Part shown: positions 26,643-35,055 of the stretch, one piece after another
Position numbering within the stretch: position 1 is the first letter of the stretch
How the letters are laid out: every line of letters starts with the position of its first letter
Origin: Luteolibacter flavescens
Lineage (GTDB): Bacteria > Verrucomicrobiota > Verrucomicrobiia > Verrucomicrobiales > Akkermansiaceae
NCBI RefSeq assembly: GCF_025950085.1
Contig: NZ_JAPDDS010000001.1
Span: forward strand, 62,001-126,000
Direction of reading: 5' to 3'
DNA: 64,000 nt
The notes under the pieces: generated by a model
What the model was told of the DNA's origin: nothing
The model's database searches: none
The model's input: the letters and a program-made list of their open reading frames with translations, nothing else
Translations under genes and position numbers: made by a program

Positions 26643-26679
26643 GGCAGGGCGGAAAGGTGGGAACGGGGCGATGAGTGGA

Positions 26680-28329
26680 TCACCGCTGCTTGGCGCGGGG
26701 CTTAGGATCGCCGGAGCCTTCGCGGCCGAAGAGCAGGGAATTCGGCTTCTCCTCGATGGAGTCGGAGAGGACCTTGAACGAGCGCAGCGCCGCGCGAAGC
26801 TCGTCGAGCGTGCGAGCGAGGTCGCCCTGCATGGCGCCTTGCGGGCCGAGGCTGTCCACGCTGGTGCGGACCTGCTTCAGGGTGGCTTCCAGCTCGGCGG
26901 TCAGGTTTTGCGTCTCGTCGCGGGCGAGGAGCTTCTTCGCCTCGGCGAGCGCGCCCTCGGCCTCGGACAGGGTGCCGCGAAGGTCCTTCACGGTGATGGA
27001 AATCTCGTCGGCAGCGGTGCCGAATTTCTCAAGAGTATCGTCCAGCGGCAGCGCCTCGATCTTCGTGAGAATGGAGTTCAGCTTGTCCTGGAGCTGCGCG
27101 AGGCCGGAGGACTCGGTGGGGATGACGTCATACTCGCCTACCTTGGCAAGTTGGGCGGGTGCGGCACCGGGGACGAAGTCGAGATCGACGAAGAGCGCGC
27201 CGGTGAGCAGGGAGCCGGTGCTGAGCTTTGCCCGCAGGCCGCGGCGCACGCACTCGGCGAGTACGGCGGTGGAGTCCTGGATGTCCTCGACCGCCTTGCC
27301 GAGGGTCAGGGAGTCGATCTCGATGACCACCGGCACGCGGGAGTCGCCGGGCGGAGAATGGCGGAAGCTGATCTCGACCACGCGGCCGAGCGGGATGCCG
27401 CGGAATTCCACCGGGGCACCGGGGGAGAGGCCGCGCACGGACTGGTCGAAGTAGAGGAGGATGCGGTGGTCCGGGGTGAAGATGGATTTCCGCGCGGCAT
27501 CCTCGTCCGGGTAGAGCTGGAAGACGGCACCGTCTTGCGCGGGCTCGCCTGCCACGCCGCCCTTTGGCACGGCGAAGACGGCACCGCCGGAGAGCATGGC
27601 TTGGAACGAGGGAGTGCTGATCTTGAAGCCATCCGCTCCGGCCACCACGTCGATGCCGCTGGTATTCCAGAAGCACGTCCCCTGGCGGACGAGCGAGGAG
27701 TATTCCTCCTTGATGAAGATGTCGAAGCGGATGCGGCGGTTCTCGATGTCGAGCCGGCGGCGCTCCACTCGGCCGACCTCGAATCCGCGGTAGTAGATCG
27801 GCGAGCCGGAAGCGAGCGAGCCGGCGTCCTCCGCCACGAGCGTGAGCCGCAGGCCGGGCACGCTGGACGGGGTCACGGGTGGCTCCTCCAGGCCGTCGAA
27901 GTGATGGACGGGCAGGGTGGTCTCGCCGGGCTCCAGCTCGATGTAGGCGCCCTCCACGATGGTGCTGAGGCCGGAGATAGAGGCCCCGGAGACGCGCGGC
28001 TTCACCACCCAGAAGCGGCTGCCCTCGCGCAGCAGGTGCTCGGCATCCGGGTCCATGCGGATCTCCGCGACCACGGAGCGCACGTCATCCGCGAGGTCCA
28101 CTCTCTCCACCACGCCCACGCGGACGGAGAGGCAGCGGACCTCGGTCACGCCGGCCTTCACGCTCTCCGCTGTCTCGAAGCGGACGTAGGCGATGGGCCC
28201 GCGTCCGGCATAGTGCTTCCAGACGAGGCCGCCTGCCACGATGAGCGCGAGCAGGGGCACCAGCCACACGCTGCTCCAGCGGCGGCGGTGGCGGATGGTG
28301 GCGCGGGGTTCCTGCGTCTCTTCACTCAT
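26680..28329 (-). CDS. pqiB: PqiB-type MCE family lipid transport protein
   Basis: A 549-residue inner-membrane-anchored periplasmic protein: one N-terminal helix (WSSVWLVPLLALIVAGGLVW, about 20-40), three MCE repeats each beginning with a variant of VRFETAESVKAGVTEV / LRLTLVAEDAGSLASGSPIY / LYFDQSVRGLSPGAPVEFRG, then a C-terminal coiled coil (about 430-530). E. coli PqiB forms a stacked MCE hexamer with a needle that spans the periplasm; three MCE domains and a C-terminal helix match this. The ATG at 28329 overlaps the pqiA' stop as ATGA. The longer frame from 28368 lies inside pqiA'. Confidence 0.9.
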   Translation of the reverse strand: MSEETQEPRATIRHRRRWSSVWLVPLLALIVAGGLVWKHYAGRGPIAYVRFETAESVKAGVTEVRCLSVRVGVVERVDLADDVRSVVAEIRMDPDAEHLLREGSRFWVVKPRVSGASISGLSTIVEGAYIELEPGETTLPVHHFDGLEEPPVTPSSVPGLRLTLVAEDAGSLASGSPIYYRGFEVGRVERRRLDIENRRIRFDIFIKEEYSSLVRQGTCFWNTSGIDVVAGADGFKISTPSFQAMLSGGAVFAVPKGGVAGEPAQDGAVFQLYPDEDAARKSIFTPDHRILLYFDQSVRGLSPGAPVEFRGIPLGRVVEISFRHSPPGDSRVPVVIEIDSLTLGKAVEDIQDSTAVLAECVRRGLRAKLSTGSLLTGALFVDLDFVPGAAPAQLAKVGEYDVIPTESSGLAQLQDKLNSILTKIEALPLDDTLEKFGTAADEISITVKDLRGTLSEAEGALAEAKKLLARDETQNLTAELEATLKQVRTSVDSLGPQGAMQGDLARTLDELRAALRSFKVLSDSIEEKPNSLLFGREGSGDPKPRAKQR

Positions 28330-28952
28330 GGGGTATCGGGTAGATCGCGATCCGCATGCTGGTCCCACAGCAGGCGCGGATCAAAGCTCATGGCAGCGAA
28401 CATGGTCAGAACCACGACGGCTGCAAAGGAAACGATGGCCGGGCCGGGCAATACGCTCGAAAGCGCGCCGACCTGGACGAGGGAGACAAGGATGGCGACT
28501 ACGAAAACATCCACCATCGACCAGCGTCCGACGAGCTCGGTCACGTGGTAGAGGCGGGCGAGATTCTTCGGCGAGGTGCGGGTCTTCCCCGAGGCGGCGA
28601 GGCAGAGCCAGACCAGCGCGAGCATCTTCAGGATGGGGATGAGGATGCTGGCGGCGAAGATGATGATGGCCACGAGGAGGTCGCCCTTCTTCCAGAAATT
28701 CAGCACGCCGGACATGATGGTGTCGTGCGAGGTGCCGCCGAGGCCGCCGACAGACATGATGGGCATCAGGTTCGCCGGGAAGTAGAAGGCGATGGCGGCG
28801 ATGAGGAAGCTCCACGTGCGCTCCAGGCTGTGGGGCTTGCGCAGGTGGAGCTTGCAGCCGCAGCGCGGGCACTCGCCGAGATCGACGGGGCTCACCTTCC
28901 CGCACAGGTGGCAGGAGGCGAGGCCTTGTTCGGCAGCGCTGCGGATCTCCAT
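28326..28952 (-). CDS. PqiA-like membrane protein, second half (PqiA domain)
   Basis: A 208-residue integral membrane protein. The N-terminus has a zinc-ribbon-like pair CHLCGK ... CPRCGCKL, then the PqiA signature LERTWSFLIAAIAFYFPANL MPIMS, followed by three more helices, including LLVAIIIFAASILIPILKML. E. coli PqiA has two tandem domains of this sort; here they are two genes. Its ATG overlaps the upstream stop by one base (TGATG), and its own stop overlaps pqiB by four, so all three are translationally coupled. It probably passes lipids or couples the inner membrane to the PqiB tube. Confidence 0.88.
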   Translation of the reverse strand: MEIRSAAEQGLASCHLCGKVSPVDLGECPRCGCKLHLRKPHSLERTWSFLIAAIAFYFPANLMPIMSVGGLGGTSHDTIMSGVLNFWKKGDLLVAIIIFAASILIPILKMLALVWLCLAASGKTRTSPKNLARLYHVTELVGRWSMVDVFVVAILVSLVQVGALSSVLPGPAIVSFAAVVVLTMFAAMSFDPRLLWDQHADRDLPDTP

Positions 28953-29611
28953 CAGTTCGTCCTTTTGAATGCGATTTCCAGCCGGTCCCACAGCTCCAGC
29001 CGGTCGATGCCCGCGATGGCGGAGGTGGTGCAGATGACGAGCCCGGCCATGGCCCAGAGGCCGACGCCGAGATGGATGTCTCCCACGGCGCCGAGCTTCA
29101 GCAGGGCGACGAGGATGCCGAAGAGGAAGACCTCCAGCATGCTCCAAGGCTCGGAAAGCTGGTACCAGCGGGTGACGACCTTCGCCCCCGGGAAGGCGAT
29201 GCCAAAGCGCAGCGGCGCGGTGACGTAGAGCAGGCCGCCCACCAGCACGAGCGGCGCGACCATGGTGAAGAAGACGGTGGCGGCGGCGATGGCCGGATTC
29301 CCGTCCCGCCACATGGCCTGCGCGGCCTCCAGGATGGTCAGCTCGCGCCGCACGCTCCCCGCATTCACCGTGATGCTGGGGAAGAGGTGGACGAGCGCCA
29401 TGAAGATGAGCGCGGCGGAGGAGAAGCCGGTGGCGCGGGCCAGCGAGCGCGGGCGATTCTGGTAGAGCACCTCGCCGCAGCGGCAGCAGTGGGCGGCATC
29501 CCCCTCCTTCAGCCGCGGCGCGTCCTGCAGGGCGTCGCAGAAATGGCACGCCACGCGGATGGGCCCGTCTTCGATACGGGGCCAGGAGAGTCCGGGCAGG
29601 TGGCGTTTCAT
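28952..29611 (-). CDS. PqiA-like membrane protein, first half
   Basis: A 219-residue membrane protein with N-terminal Cys pairs (ACHFCDAL, CCRCGEVL), then NRPRSLARATGFSSAALIF, FPSITVNAGSVRRELTILE and three further helices, including PLVLVGGLLYVTAPLRFGIA. It is the first gene of the pqi operon and homologous in layout to the next gene. I chose ATG 29611; the longer frame begins at a GTG at 29641 and adds an unlikely Pro-rich stretch. The last residues lie over the next gene's start (TGATG). Confidence 0.85.
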   Translation of the reverse strand: MKRHLPGLSWPRIEDGPIRVACHFCDALQDAPRLKEGDAAHCCRCGEVLYQNRPRSLARATGFSSAALIFMALVHLFPSITVNAGSVRRELTILEAAQAMWRDGNPAIAAATVFFTMVAPLVLVGGLLYVTAPLRFGIAFPGAKVVTRWYQLSEPWSMLEVFLFGILVALLKLGAVGDIHLGVGLWAMAGLVICTTSAIAGIDRLELWDRLEIAFKRTN

Positions 29612-29711
29612 GGGAGGCGGGACGGGCAGGCCGGGCGGCACCGGGACGTCCGTCCGGTGCTGCCGCCTTCGGCTGGAGTGGGTGCGCGTGGATGTGGGGC
29701 GGTGCGCGGCC

Positions 29712-30524
29712 TCAGAGCGGGCGCGCGTAGGTGCTACAGCGATTCAGCCAGCCCTCTTTCCACCGGCCTTCACCGCGGGCGGGCGGGGCATTGTCGATGC
29801 GGCGGCTCAGCATGCGCTTCGCGCTGGCGGAGAATTCGGCGGCGGCAGGCTGGCCCGCGGGCACGTCTTTCATGCTGCCGAGCACCTGGAGGAGCCCCCA
29901 GCCCTTGTCATTGTAGCGTTCGCTCGGCTGGGTGCCGTCGCCCTTGAAGTTCACGTAGTCGATCAGCGCGTAGGTGCCGTTCGCGGTGCTGGCCACCTTG
30001 TTGTAGTTCGCCTGCAGGCGCGCGCGGTCGCTGGCGGGTGCGGCGGCCAGGATCTTCGGCAGCGCGCCTCGGGAGCGGGCGATGATGAAGTCGGTCTGGA
30101 CGGGCACGTTGTTCGCCAGCCACTGGCGGAGCTGGTCGAGCTGCGGGCCGCGGAATTCCGCCTTCGTCTTCCACGGCGAGTGGCGCTGCAAGGCCACGGC
30201 CGGCGGGGTGGCACCCTGCTGGCGGGCGAAGGCCACGAACTGCGGCCAGCTTTCCTCAAAGCGGCCGTTGAAGCCCGCAGGATACCAAATGAAGTGGCCG
30301 ATGCCGAGCGACGGGAATTCCTCGCCCGCATTCCACGTGGTGAGCCCGGCGACGGTGCCGCCGCACTCGTTTTGCCAGATTTTTCGGCCGATCGCGGCCT
30401 TCTGGGCGGCGGTCAGGTTCGTGGCTGCCACGGCGGGCGCGGCAGTCGCGGTGCCGGGCAGGGAGACCGGCCCGCAGGCAGCGACAGCGAGCACGAGCGG
30501 GAGGATGAGGCGGAAAGGTTGCAC
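29712..30524 (-). CDS. Uncharacterised secreted lipoprotein, possibly lysozyme-like
   Basis: A 270-residue protein with a lipobox (VLAVAAC, Cys17) and an Ala-rich linker. The mature core starts IGRKIWQNECGGTVAGLTTW and continues SLGIGHFIWYPAGFNGRFEE. I recall this conserved core from unnamed proteins of other bacteria but cannot tie it to a named family. An N-E pair close to a glycine-rich SLGIGHF segment is reminiscent of lysozyme-type enzymes, in which a catalytic Glu follows the first helix, so peptidoglycan or chitosan cleavage is a possibility only. GTG start at 30524. It lies between the pqi operon and the alkaline phosphatase gene, all on the minus strand. Confidence 0.7.
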   Translation of the reverse strand: MQPFRLILPLVLAVAACGPVSLPGTATAAPAVAATNLTAAQKAAIGRKIWQNECGGTVAGLTTWNAGEEFPSLGIGHFIWYPAGFNGRFEESWPQFVAFARQQGATPPAVALQRHSPWKTKAEFRGPQLDQLRQWLANNVPVQTDFIIARSRGALPKILAAAPASDRARLQANYNKVASTANGTYALIDYVNFKGDGTQPSERYNDKGWGLLQVLGSMKDVPAGQPAAAEFSASAKRMLSRRIDNAPPARGEGRWKEGWLNRCSTYARPL

Positions 30525-30580
30525 GCATGCTATTTCCGCAGGTTTTCCGCCTCCCGCAAGCAGAGTATGCTGGGCGTGGA

Positions 30581-31972
30581 TCAGGCCACCCCGAGCGCGG
30601 ATAGCAGGCGCGGACGCACCTCGTCATTCCGCAGGAAGCCGGGGAAAAGATGGCTGCCCGGACCGTAGGCGCAGAATTCCACCAGATCCCCGGTGTGATT
30701 CGCGCTGGTCCACGAGATGCCGTGGCGCCGGGCGAAGAGGGCGGCGAGGCGGTCGCTCTTCAGGCCCTGCGCCTGCTTCAGCTCCTCCTTGTCCAGCTCG
30801 ATGCCGGTGCGGCCGTGGATGTATTCGCCCAGCTTCGGGCCGCTGAGGCCGGAGGCGGAGTTCCCCATCCACTCGAAGGAGCGGGTGAACTTGCGGATCT
30901 TTTCGAAGGCAGCGGTGGTGCCGTTGTAGATCCCCGGGGCCATGCCCTGGTTCGGGTCGGCATTCACGCCATTGAGCTGGATGCCGCCGCAGCCGTGGTC
31001 CGTGGTGATGATGAGCAGCACGTCCTGGTGCGTGGTGGCGTAGGCGAGCATCGCGCCGATCGCGTCGTCAAAGGCGAGCTGCTCGCGGATGCTGCCCGCT
31101 GCGTCAGAGGCGTGGCCACAGTGGTCAATGCGCGCGCCTTCGATCATGAGGAACCACTGGTCGCGCGCCATCGCGTCGAGGCGCTTCACGGCCAGCTCCG
31201 ACATCTCGGCCAGCGTCGGCAGGGTCTCTTGCAGGTCGGCCTTTGCCTCACGGTCGATGGCGAGTGGCACGTGGCCCGAGGAAAAGAGGCCGAGCACCGG
31301 CTTCTTCGCATCCGGCTGGGCGGCCACCAGGTCCTTGCGGCTCTTGAGGATGTCGTAGCCGCTGTCGGAGAACTTCTTCACCAGGTCATCCGGGAAGAAC
31401 TTCTGGCCGCCGCCGAGGAGCACGTCCACGCCGCGCTGCTGGTACTGGATAGCGATCTGGGATTCGTCGCCGCGGCTGTTCACGTTCGCCGCGAAGCCCG
31501 CGGGAGTCGCGTGGGTGATGGTGGCGGTCGAGACCAGACCGAGCGGGATCTCCTTCTTCTTCAGCAGGGAGTGGAGCGTCTCGATGTCATTGCCGGTAGC
31601 GGCGTCCACGTTGATGGAGCCGTTGTTCACGCGGTGGCCGCCACCCCACGCACTGGCGGCAGCGGCGGAGTCGGTCACCACGCTATTCGCGGAGAAGGTC
31701 TCCACCAGCGAGCGCACCACGGGCATCTCGCGGTACATCTTCACCCAGTTCGTCACCTTGCCCTCGAAAACCGAGCGGCTGTGCTGCGCCAGCGAGAGCG
31801 CGCCGTGATTCATGCCGTCGCTCACCATGAAGATGATCTTCTTCGGCATCCCGCGGTTTTCCGTGGATTTCCGGGTTTCCTGGGCTAGCAGGGAGGCGGA
31901 GCCGGTGCCGAAGAGTGCGGATCCGATCGAGGCGGCCTTGAGGAAATCGCGGCGGGATGAAGAGGCTTTCAT
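30581..31972 (-). CDS. Alkaline phosphatase (Tat-exported)
   Basis: A 463-residue periplasmic phosphomonoesterase. The Tat signal is SSSRRDFLKAASIGSALFGT. PhoA-family motifs: IIFMVSDGMNHGALSLA (first metal Asp), VVTDSAAAASAWGGGHRVNN (nucleophilic Ser in DSAAAA), IEGARIDHCGHASDAAG (metal-binding Glu/Asp/His) and LLIITTDHGCGG. The length fits PhoA-type enzymes. Longer frames upstream run through the divergent DUF3147 promoter region, so ATG 31972 is preferred. It is a single gene, 56 bp upstream of the uncharacterised lipoprotein. I saw no clear Pho box in the 153 bp upstream. Confidence 0.92.
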   Translation of the reverse strand: MKASSSRRDFLKAASIGSALFGTGSASLLAQETRKSTENRGMPKKIIFMVSDGMNHGALSLAQHSRSVFEGKVTNWVKMYREMPVVRSLVETFSANSVVTDSAAAASAWGGGHRVNNGSINVDAATGNDIETLHSLLKKKEIPLGLVSTATITHATPAGFAANVNSRGDESQIAIQYQQRGVDVLLGGGQKFFPDDLVKKFSDSGYDILKSRKDLVAAQPDAKKPVLGLFSSGHVPLAIDREAKADLQETLPTLAEMSELAVKRLDAMARDQWFLMIEGARIDHCGHASDAAGSIREQLAFDDAIGAMLAYATTHQDVLLIITTDHGCGGIQLNGVNADPNQGMAPGIYNGTTAAFEKIRKFTRSFEWMGNSASGLSGPKLGEYIHGRTGIELDKEELKQAQGLKSDRLAALFARRHGISWTSANHTGDLVEFCAYGPGSHLFPGFLRNDEVRPRLLSALGVA

Positions 31973-32125
31973 GGGTTGACAGGCGGATTGATACGCTTCG
32001 TAGGCGCTGATTTCCATCGCGAAGGCAACCCGGTTTGTAGTGACGGAATCGCCCCCGAGCGAGTTTCCCCGAGCGGGCGTGCATCCCGAGCTTGATGCCC
32101 GGAGCGCGATCGCGAGAGTGGCGTC

Positions 32126-32524
32126 ATGGACAAGATCCCTTGGGACAAGGTTCTCAGCTTCGGGCCAAAGGACGCCGTGAAGCTCTTCATCACCGCCGCA
32201 GTCATCCTGCTGGTGACGAAGATCCAACTCTTCAATGAAAAGCTTTCAGCGCTGCTCATCGCGCTCCCGCTCACCTCGCTGGTGGCGATGGTCTGGATGC
32301 AGGCGGAGAAGCAGGAGAGCGAAGGAATCGCGAAGCACGCCGAGAGCACCTTCTGGTTCGTGCTGCCGACGCTGCCGATGTTCCTCATCCTGCCGTGGAT
32401 GCTCCGGAAGGGCTGGAACTTCTGGGCGGCGCTCGGCGTGAATTGCCTGCTCACGGTTGGATTCTTCTGGCTGACGGTGGTCATCCTGCGCCGGTTCGGG
32501 CTGGATCTGATGGGCCCGAACTGA
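32126..32524 (+). CDS. DUF3147 family membrane protein
   Basis: A 132-residue protein with four predicted membrane helices: VKLFITAAVILLVTKI, LSALLIALPLTSLVAMVWM, FWFVLPTLPMFLILPWML and ALGVNCLLTVGFFWLTVVIL. The arrangement matches DUF3147, a family of unknown function. It is divergent from the alkaline phosphatase gene and 170 bp upstream of rpoZ on the same strand. Confidence 0.75.
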   Translation: MDKIPWDKVLSFGPKDAVKLFITAAVILLVTKIQLFNEKLSALLIALPLTSLVAMVWMQAEKQESEGIAKHAESTFWFVLPTLPMFLILPWMLRKGWNFWAALGVNCLLTVGFFWLTVVILRRFGLDLMGPN

Positions 32525-32694
32525 TGTGATTTTCGTGGGATACCGATTTTGCCCTTGCCATTGTCGGGCCGATTTGGTCTCTCCCGCCTTCCGGCCGCAT
32601 AGGGCCGGTGAGGAATTCACGGCCCGGCATGTCTCAAGAGAATATCGTCCCCTTCGAGCAGCCTAAGCCTCATTCCCGGTTTCCAGGAACACCC

Positions 32695-32904
32695 ATGAAA
32701 AGCGATCTTGTCGAGAAGGCATCCGAGATTGTCAGCGATCCGCTGGTCCTTATCAACATGGTCTCGAAGCGTGTCCGCCAGTTGAACAGCGGCCGCTCGC
32801 CGTTGATCCCGACTCGCCCGAGCATGGGCGCGGCTGACATCGCGCTGACCGAAATCATCGAGGGCAAGATCAAGCTCGCCGACCCGGTGCAAGCCGAGTC
32901 CTGA
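32695..32904 (+). CDS. rpoZ: DNA-directed RNA polymerase subunit omega
   Basis: A 69-residue protein aligned with the omega core: LVLINMVSKRVRQLNSGRSP corresponds to the conserved Arg/Gln helix that grips the beta' C-terminus, followed by GAADIALTEIIEGKI. It helps assemble RNA polymerase. ATG 32695 is preferred; the in-frame extension from 32608 adds 29 residues with no omega character. It is 44 bp upstream of smpB and probably cotranscribed with it. Confidence 0.85.
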   Translation: MKSDLVEKASEIVSDPLVLINMVSKRVRQLNSGRSPLIPTRPSMGAADIALTEIIEGKIKLADPVQAES

Positions 32905-32948
32905 GCGACACCTTGCCTATCCACGCCTTTGAGGTGGCGTGAAACATC

Positions 32949-33407
32949 GTGAGTGCGGAAATATCCAGCAATCGCAAGGCGCGCCGGGATTTCAATATCT
33001 CGGACACCTACGAGGCGGGCGTCGAGCTGAAGGGCACGGAGGTGAAATCCATCCGTGCCGGGAAGGTCAATATCTCCGACGCCTTTGCCCGCGTGGACAA
33101 GGGTCAGCTCTTTCTCTACGGCTGCGACATCCAGCCATGGGAGACCGCGTCCACGTGGTTCCAGCATGAGGCACGCCGTCCGCGGCGGCTGCTCGTCCAC
33201 AAGCGCGAGATCCTGAAGCTCGACCAGGCCACCTCCATCAAGGGGGCCTCGCTTCCGTGCCTGAAGATGTATTGGAAGAACGGCAAGGTGAAGGTCGAGA
33301 TCGGCGTCGGCAAGGGCAAGACCCACTCCGACCAGCGCCACGACCTGAAGGCAAAGGTTGAACTCCGCGAGGCTCAACGCGAGGTCGCGCGATTCAACCG
33401 CCAGTGA
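32949..33407 (+). CDS. smpB: SsrA-binding protein SmpB
   Basis: A 152-residue tmRNA partner in ribosome rescue. Diagnostic segments are NRKARRDFNISDTYEAGVEL, GTEVKSIRAGKVNISDAFAR, PRRLLVHKREILKL and the basic C-terminal tail KGKTHSDQRHDLKAK, which enters the decoding site. GTG start at 32949. The following 300 bp was searched for tmRNA by eye: no tRNA-like ends or tag reading frame was recognisable, so ssrA is presumably elsewhere. Confidence 0.95.
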   Translation: MSAEISSNRKARRDFNISDTYEAGVELKGTEVKSIRAGKVNISDAFARVDKGQLFLYGCDIQPWETASTWFQHEARRPRRLLVHKREILKLDQATSIKGASLPCLKMYWKNGKVKVEIGVGKGKTHSDQRHDLKAKVELREAQREVARFNRQ

Positions 33408-33742
33408 TACGATCTCCTGGAGATTTTGTGACTTGTTGGTTCTCGTGAGTGCCATTGGTTGCCAGCAGAGCCCCAACGCACCTTTCGCGCGTGAAAAACC
33501 GAGCCGGAAGAGGGGAGCCCGCGCAGCGTCAGCCCGGCGGTGATCGCAGAGCTCAAGTTCGGAGTCGCCGCGGTCACTGAAGCCTTGAATACGCCCAAGG
33601 TGCAGGAAGGTCCGCATCAGGATAAGCGACGAGGCGCGCTTCGGACTCCAGATCCAAGTCACGGGGCGGCATTCGTGTAAACTCGGCGTCAAGGAGAGGG
33701 GGATTCTTGATCTTCCCCTGGACATCGATATATGCGTGCGAA
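33408..33742. other. 335-bp stretch with no convincing gene
   Basis: Between smpB and the small lipoprotein gene. A 46-codon frame from GTG 33540 (starts VIAELKFGVAAV, ends HGAAFV) has protein-like composition but no start signal or family resemblance, so it is left out; it may be the decayed end of an old gene. No hairpin terminator or tmRNA was found. Confidence 0.55.
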
Positions 33743-34186
33743 ATGAGAATCGTGCGTTACTGGCCAAAGGTCCTCGCGCTGTGCAGCACCGTGCTGCTCG
33801 CCAGTTGCTACGTCTGGTGGAGTCAGACGAAGTCCGAGGAGAGGCGGGCGAAGGATGAGGTCAGAGAACGGGCCACTTTGCCGGGGTCGAAGAGTAGCTT
33901 TGTGTCCGACATTGAGGGGGTGACGATTCCGGGAGTTCCCAAGGAAAGCGAAGACTCCCGCACCAATGCGGATTTCATCTCCCCACCTGCCGGGCGGAAG
34001 AGTGATCGGGCGATGTTGCCGAGCTCGAAGATCGGCATCCTGCCTCCGCCTCAGGAAGAGGACGATGAGTCTGAAAAGCGTCGACTCCTGCCCGGATCGA
34101 AGAGCATCGACAGCTTGTTGGATCGGAAGAGCGTTGATCAGATACTTGATCAGAGGCAGGAGCAGGAAAAGAAAGACGAGCCATGA
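33743..34186 (+). CDS. Small lipoprotein with LPGSK repeats
   Basis: A 147-residue protein I do not recognise. The signal MRIVRYWPKVLALCSTVLLA ends at lipobox LLASC, so it is probably membrane-anchored. The mature part is hydrophilic and contains three spaced copies of a short motif: RATLPGSKSSF, RAMLPSSKIGI and RRLLPGSKSID, followed by an acidic/basic tail (DQRQEQEKKDEP). The ATG at 33743 is placed just before the signal; a longer frame from 33707 is less likely. Its stop overlaps the next ATG as ATGA, so it is coupled to the fatty acid hydroxylase-type gene. Confidence 0.7.
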   Translation: MRIVRYWPKVLALCSTVLLASCYVWWSQTKSEERRAKDEVRERATLPGSKSSFVSDIEGVTIPGVPKESEDSRTNADFISPPAGRKSDRAMLPSSKIGILPPPQEEDDESEKRRLLPGSKSIDSLLDRKSVDQILDQRQEQEKKDEP

Positions 34187-35055
34187 ACGTCCCCTCGATG
34201 CTGTTGGCCACGGCGGGAAGCTTCCTGTTCCTTGCGTTGGTCTTCTATCCCTTGGAGCGGGCGTTTCCCGCGAAGCACGGGCAGCGTTTCTTCCGCCCGG
34301 CGTGGTGGCTGGATCTTTGCTTCTTCCTCGGGCAGTATCTCCTGTGGAGCGGGATCGTGCTGTGGGTGCTGAGCCGCTTCGGCGACTGGATCGATGGCGT
34401 GGTGCCGGCTGCGTTTCGTGCGGCGGTCGCAGGTCAGCCATGGTGGCTGCAGGCGGTGGAGGTGATCTTGCTCAGCGACTTCTTCGTCTATTGGGGGCAC
34501 CGCCTCCAGCATCGGGTGCCATTCCTGTGGCGCTTCCACTCGGTGCATCACAGCGCCGAGCACCTGGATTGGCTGGCGGCACACCGGGAGCATCCGCTCG
34601 ATACCGTCTATACGATGGGGCTCATCAATCTGCCCGTCTTCCTGCTGGGTTTTCCGCTGGAGACGCTGGCGGGCCTCATCGCCTTCCGTGGCATCTGGGC
34701 GATCTACATTCACTCGAATGTGCGGCTGCCCATCGGTCCGTTGCGCTGGTTCGTCGGTGCGCCGGAGCTTCATCACTGGCACCACGACCGTGTGCGTGAC
34801 GCCGGGAACTACGCGAACATCTCGCCGCTGATGGACCTAGCCTTCGGGACATACCGTTGTCCCGATCACGAGCCGGAATCCTTCGGCGTGAACGAGGAAA
34901 TGCCGCGCAGCTACTTCGGGCAGATGCTTCATCCCTTCAGACGGAAGAAACGCAAGGCTTCCCGAGCGGCGGAGGAAATCATCGCGGATAGGACAGCGCC
35001 CGCCACAGATACTCCGCCGGACCCGAGTTGTGGCGTGAAAGCCACCAGCGGCTGA
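34183..35055 (+). CDS. Sterol desaturase / fatty acid hydroxylase family protein
   Basis: A 290-residue membrane di-iron enzyme. Hydrophobic helices at about 7-25, 40-62 and 120-160 surround the histidine boxes HRLQH (about 107), HSVHH (about 121) and ELHHWHHDR (about 197), which bind the two irons. Family members hydroxylate or desaturate lipid chains or sterol-like rings; the substrate here is unknown. The soluble C-terminal tail (RKKRKASRAAEEII onwards) overlaps the 3' end of the opposite-strand DUF418 gene by 77 bp. The stop of the small lipoprotein overlaps its start. Confidence 0.85.
   Translation: MNVPSMLLATAGSFLFLALVFYPLERAFPAKHGQRFFRPAWWLDLCFFLGQYLLWSGIVLWVLSRFGDWIDGVVPAAFRAAVAGQPWWLQAVEVILLSDFFVYWGHRLQHRVPFLWRFHSVHHSAEHLDWLAAHREHPLDTVYTMGLINLPVFLLGFPLETLAGLIAFRGIWAIYIHSNVRLPIGPLRWFVGAPELHHWHHDRVRDAGNYANISPLMDLAFGTYRCPDHEPESFGVNEEMPRSYFGQMLHPFRRKKRKASRAAEEIIADRTAPATDTPPDPSCGVKATSG

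Noticed and set aside
33540..33680. 46-codon frame after smpB
   Set aside because: Protein-like composition but no start signal, context or known relatives; not enough to call.
33408..33742. Possible tmRNA (ssrA) after smpB
   Set aside because: No tRNA-like acceptor ends, T-loop or tag reading frame could be found.
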